Source: Jejubacter sp036620675 (GTDB lineage Bacteria > Pseudomonadota > Gammaproteobacteria > Enterobacterales > Enterobacteriaceae). Taken from it: DNA of 64,000 nucleotides. Location: the NCBI GenBank assembly GCA_036620675.1, contig JAZHEE010000003.1; one strand, written 5' to 3'. Positions 61,601 to 64,000 of this stretch are shown piece after piece (within the stretch, counting starts at the first letter, position 1; the number at the start of each line of letters is the position of its first letter). The position numbers were made by a program, and so were the translations under genes. The notes beneath the pieces were generated by a model. It did no database searches, was not told the DNA's origin, and saw only the letters and a list, made by a program, of their open reading frames with translations.

Positions 61601-62365
61601 GCGCAACTCATCTGGCCCCAGTGCACAGTTAAGCCCGAACGACAGCGCACCGGCATGGCGCAGGGAGTTATAAAAGGCTTCGGTAGTCTGCCCGGATAGC
61701 GTGCGTCCGGAGGCATCGGTAATGGTACCAGAGATCATCAGCGGCAGTTCAACGCCGAGCGCTTCGAATTCAGCCTGTACCGCAAAAATGGCGGCTTTGG
61801 CGTTCAGTGTATCGAAAATTGTCTCGATCAGTATGAGATCCACGCCGCCTTCAATCAGGGCCCGGGTCGACTCCCGATAGGCATCCACCAGTTGATCAAA
61901 AGTGATGTTACGGAAGGCGGGATCGTTAACGTCCGGCGAGATAGAAGCCGTGCGGTTGGTCGGCCCCAGTACTCCCGCCACGTAGCGCGGGCGTTCCGGC
62001 GTACGTGCCGTCCACTCATCGGCACAGGCGCGCGCCAGTTTTGCCGCCGTCTGGTTAATTTCCGCCGACAGTGACTCCATCTGATAATCCGCCATCGCGA
62101 TGGAGGTGGCGTTAAAGGTATTGGTTTCCAGAATGTCGGCGCCCGCTTCCAGATAGGCGTAGTGAATAGCCGTAATCACATCCGGCCGGGTGATGGACAG
62201 CAGATCATTATTGCCTTTCAGGTCACACGGCCAGTCGGCAAAACGTTCACCACGAAAATCCGCTTCCTGCAGGCGATGGCTCTGGATCATGGTGCCCATG
62301 CCCCCATCCAGCACCAGAATTCGTTCGGCTAACTGCCGGTGTAACTGCTCAGATTGACTACTCAC
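58682..62365 (-). CDS. metH: MetH, cobalamin-dependent methionine synthase
   Basis: Transfers a methyl group from methyl-tetrahydrofolate via methylcobalamin to homocysteine; 1227 residues, as in E. coli. Modules in order: homocysteine domain with zinc cysteines (GLNCALGP, VGGCCGTTP), folate domain (ERTNVTGSARFKRL), cobalamin domain with the axial histidine in DVHDIGKNIVGVVL near 760, and the reactivation domain with RPAPGYPACPEHTEK. I prefer the GTG at 62365 (VSSQSEQL): it gives the E. coli length and sits six bases after GAGGA, which the ATG at 62371 abuts. Confidence 0.97.
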   Translation of the reverse strand: MSSQSEQLHRQLAERILVLDGGMGTMIQSHRLQEADFRGERFADWPCDLKGNNDLLSITRPDVITAIHYAYLEAGADILETNTFNATSIAMADYQMESLSAEINQTAAKLARACADEWTARTPERPRYVAGVLGPTNRTASISPDVNDPAFRNITFDQLVDAYRESTRALIEGGVDLILIETIFDTLNAKAAIFAVQAEFEALGVELPLMISGTITDASGRTLSGQTTEAFYNSLRHAGALSFGLNCALGPDELRQYVAELSRVAECYVSAHPNAGLPNAFGEYDLDAQIMAEQIREWAESGFLNIVGGCCGTTPEHIAAMRQAVDGIAPRQLPRLPVACRLSGLEPLNITDDSLFVNVGERTNVTGSARFKRLIKEEQYNEALDVARQQVENGAQIIDINMDEGMLDAEAAMVRFLNLIAGEPDIARVPVMIDSSKWEVIEKGLKCIQGKGIVNSISMKEGEEAFIQHAKLVRRYGAAVVVMAFDEEGQADTRARKIEICRRAYRILTEQVGFPPEDIIFDPNIFAVATGIDEHNNYALDFIGACEDIRRELPYALISGGVSNVSFSFRGNDPVREAIHAVFLYYAIRNGLRMGIVNAGQLAIYDDLPGELRDAVEDVILNRRNDATERLLELAEKYRGAKSSEADSVQQAEWRSWDVEKRLEYALVKGITEFIIPDTEEARQRASKPIEVIEGPLMDGMNVVGDLFGDGKMFLPQVVKSARVMKQAVAYLEPYIQASKEKGKSNGKIVLATVKGDVHDIGKNIVGVVLQCNNYEIIDLGVMVPCEKILKTAREENADIIGLSGLITPSLDEMVHVAKEMERQGFTLPLLIGGATTSKAHTAVKIEQNYSGPTVYVQNASRTVGVVSSLLSESQYDDFVARTRKEYETVRAQHARKKPRTPPVALHAARENDLAFDWESYTPPVPHRPGVQEVSASIETLRNYIDWTPFFLTWSLAGKYPRILEDEVVGVEAKRLFNDANAMLDRLSAEGSLTPRGVFGLFPANRVGDDIEIYRDESRTQVLAVSHHLRQQTEKVGFANYCLADFVAPKLSGKEDYIGAFAVTGGLEEDALADAFDVQHDDYNKIMVKAVADRLAEAFAEYLHERVRKVYWGYAATENLSNEELIRENYQGIRPAPGYPACPEHTEKAAIWTLLNAEKHTGMKLTESFAMWPGASVAGWYFSHPASKYFAVAQIQRDQVEDYARRKGMSVAEVERWLAPNLGYEPK

Positions 62366-62457
62366 TCTCATTCCTCTTCCCGACCGGGATCGTCTGTTGT
62401 GCCATGCCCGTCTTTAACGCGGGTTTCATTTCATCCTAACATAACTCCAGGAGCGGC

Positions 62458-63387
62458 TTACTCCAGGGTCGGATTCATATGCCGTAAATCGTACGGCGTT
62501 ATCTGGTAAACGTAATAGTTCAGCCAGTTGGAGAACAGCAGATTGCCGTGGCTGCGCCAGGTGGCGCGCGGCGTACGGGTGGGATCGTCATTCGGGAAGT
62601 AGTTTTCAGGCACCAGGGGGTTAAGTCCCGCTTCGCGATCGCGGAAGAACTCGTTCGCCAGGGTTCCGGCATCATATTCAGGATGGCCGGTGACAAAGGC
62701 GATGCGCTTGTCCCGGCTGGCAAACAGATAGGCGCCGGCGGCGTCGGACTCCGCCAGTAGTTCCAGATCGGTATGTTCGCGAATGGTTTCTGACGGGAAT
62801 GCAGCATAACGGGAGTGCGGCGCCAGGAAGCTGTCATCAAAGCCCCGGGTCAACAAGGCATGGGGATGCAAGATTTGATGTTCGTATACGCCGGAAAGCT
62901 TGGTTGAGAGGGTCTGCCTGGGAATACCATAGAGGATATTGAGCGCGGCCTGTACCGCCCAACAGACACACAGCGTTGAGGTGACATGCTCCCTGGCCCA
63001 CTTCAGTACCCGGGTGATCTGTGGCCAGTACGCGACATCATCAAATTCAACCAGTCCCAGCGGCGCCCCGGTCACAATCAGGCCATCAAAGTTCTGATCC
63101 TGGATATCCTCAAAGTTGCAGTAGAAGTTATTCAGATGCTCTGCCGGGGTATTGCGCGACTCACGGCTGTCGATACGCAACAGTTGAATATCCAGTTGAA
63201 GCGAAGAGTTGGACAGCAGGCGCAGAAACTGGTTTTCCGTTTCTATCTTCTTTGGCATAAGGTTAAGGATCAGGACTTTTAGCGGGCGGATCTCCTGCAC
63301 GCTGGCGCGTGAGCTCGTCATTACAAAGACATTCTCCTGACGCAGGAAATTTACGGCTGGTAACTCATCGGGCACCCTGATCGGCAT
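62458..63387 (-). CDS. metA: MetA, homoserine O-succinyltransferase
   Basis: First committed enzyme of methionine synthesis, 309 residues as in E. coli. The acyl-accepting cysteine is C142 in LCVCWAVQAALNI; the catalytic His/Glu pair lies in FVTGHPEYD (about 235-237). The N-terminus MPIRVPDELPAVNFLR matches E. coli. MetJ-type boxes precede the gene. metA and metH, two steps of the same pathway, lie 92 bp apart in the same direction. Confidence 0.97.
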   Translation of the reverse strand: MPIRVPDELPAVNFLRQENVFVMTSSRASVQEIRPLKVLILNLMPKKIETENQFLRLLSNSSLQLDIQLLRIDSRESRNTPAEHLNNFYCNFEDIQDQNFDGLIVTGAPLGLVEFDDVAYWPQITRVLKWAREHVTSTLCVCWAVQAALNILYGIPRQTLSTKLSGVYEHQILHPHALLTRGFDDSFLAPHSRYAAFPSETIREHTDLELLAESDAAGAYLFASRDKRIAFVTGHPEYDAGTLANEFFRDREAGLNPLVPENYFPNDDPTRTPRATWRSHGNLLFSNWLNYYVYQITPYDLRHMNPTLE

Positions 63388-63406
63388 AGCACATAACCCT
63401 CACTAC

Positions 63407-63430
63407 ATACGTTTAAACGTTTAGACATCC
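63407..63430 (-). promoter_or_regulatory. Tandem MetJ boxes upstream of metA
   Basis: On the minus strand three contiguous 8-mers, GGATGTCT, AAACGTTT and AAACGTAT, each match the met box AGACGTCT at 6 of 8 positions. Cooperative MetJ binding needs at least two such boxes. Confidence 0.75.
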
Positions 63431-63608
63431 AGATGCCTGAAGATAACCCGCTCTGTCGTGAATGTCGAGTCTGCATATGAAAGGTGAAAATGTTTCAGGA
63501 TGTCCGCACCGTCAGCGCAACAAAAATCGCGTTCTGGCCCAGGCAGTTCTCTTCCATTACATTGAAATTTCCGACCCAACCAATACCTAACGACAAAAAG
63601 GAAATAGC

Positions 63609-64000
63609 ATGCATACAACGCCCCCCGTTCAAATCGAAACGGACAGGCTACTCTTACGCCCTCACACCATCGCCGACTTCGAGGCATGGTACGCCATGTT
63701 CACCGACAAAGCGTTGTTTGAATTTATCAGTGCGCCGCCGCTTGCGCCTGAGGATGGCTGGAACCGGCTATTGCGCTATATCGGACACTGGTCGGCGTTT
63801 GGCTATGGTCTTTTTGCCATTTTTCGCAAATCAGACGGTCAGTTTTTAGGGGAGACGGGGCTCGCGGATTTTCATCGCGGCCTTGGATGCGATTTCGATG
63901 GCGTTCCCGAAGCCGCATGGATTATTGCACGAGCAGCGCAGGGACAAGGCGTTGCCCGGGAAGCGGCCACGGCGGCTCACCGCTGGCTCGACGAGACGCT
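63609..64000 (+). CDS. GNAT-family acetyltransferase, cut by the window end
   Basis: The first 130 codons of a RimJ-type GNAT acetyltransferase; the gene runs off the right edge. The start MHTTPPVQIETDRLLLRP is typical of the family. WIIARAAQGQGVAREAATAA at the end contains the acetyl-CoA-binding Q-G-x-G-x-A-like motif (here QGQGVA). AAAGGAAA precedes the ATG. It is divergent from metA. The substrate (protein N-terminus, aminoglycoside or metabolite) cannot be told. Confidence 0.85.
   Translation, partial: MHTTPPVQIETDRLLLRPHTIADFEAWYAMFTDKALFEFISAPPLAPEDGWNRLLRYIGHWSAFGYGLFAIFRKSDGQFLGETGLADFHRGLGCDFDGVPEAAWIIARAAQGQGVAREAATAAHRWLDET

Overview
The window is a piece of an enteric bacterial chromosome (Enterobacterales, most likely Enterobacteriaceae). 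About forty genes match Escherichia coli K-12 genes in length, order and start region, from the acs-yjcH-actP end to metA. E. coli has the same blocks: actP/yjcE/ghxP/soxRS/yjcB, ssb/uvrA, yjbQR/tyrB/alr/dnaB/qorA/pspG/dusA, zur/yjbJ/dinF/lexA/dgkA/plsB/ubiA/ubiC/psiE/yjbHGFE/pgi, lysC, yjbB/metH/metA. I cannot name the species from sequence alone. Core genes look fairly GC-rich; a few accessory stretches are clearly AT-rich.

Layout. 1-2100: acetate uptake genes yjcH-actP. 2101-8870: accessory block, namely an AT-rich two-gene module between 50-bp perfect direct repeats, a glycosidase-like gene facing away from a Gfo/Idh oxidoreductase, and cidAB with a divergent LysR regulator. 8874-14021: yjcE, ghxP, soxR/soxS, yjcB. 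14022-20552: a second accessory block where E. coli carries pdeC, with a cluster of hairpins, an HlyD/two-permease efflux operon without its own ATPase, a diguanylate cyclase and a LysE exporter. 20674-31985: ssb/uvrA and conserved genes through dusA. 31986-34298: variable spot with a class-V aminotransferase/2OG-Fe dioxygenase operon. 34643-48792: zur to pgi. 48982-56875: an antiporter, the lysine riboswitch and lysC, then a QseBC-type two-component system, a PanS-like carrier and a secreted nuclease/phosphatase. 56913-64000: yjbB, metH, metA and a truncated GNAT gene.

Regulation that can be read directly: the SoxR operator with a 19-bp promoter spacer, LexA boxes before lexA and in the ssb-uvrA gap, a sigma-54 promoter before pspG, MetJ boxes before metA, two PurR-type sites before ghxP, a CRP palindrome before yjcB, an RcsB-type box before yjbEFGH, and a lysine riboswitch before lysC.

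The most unusual observation is an ERIC repeat inserted in frame in the signal-peptide coding region of yjbH (44879-45006). It adds 42 codons without a stop, and the reading frame and the rest of the protein are intact. Next in interest are the direct-repeat-bounded module (2141-3670), the dioxygenase/aminotransferase operon with nearby tandem palindromes (32370-34298), the ATPase-less efflux operon, and the hairpin cluster at 14028-14215. I see no tRNA, rRNA, CRISPR array, integrase or complete insertion sequence.
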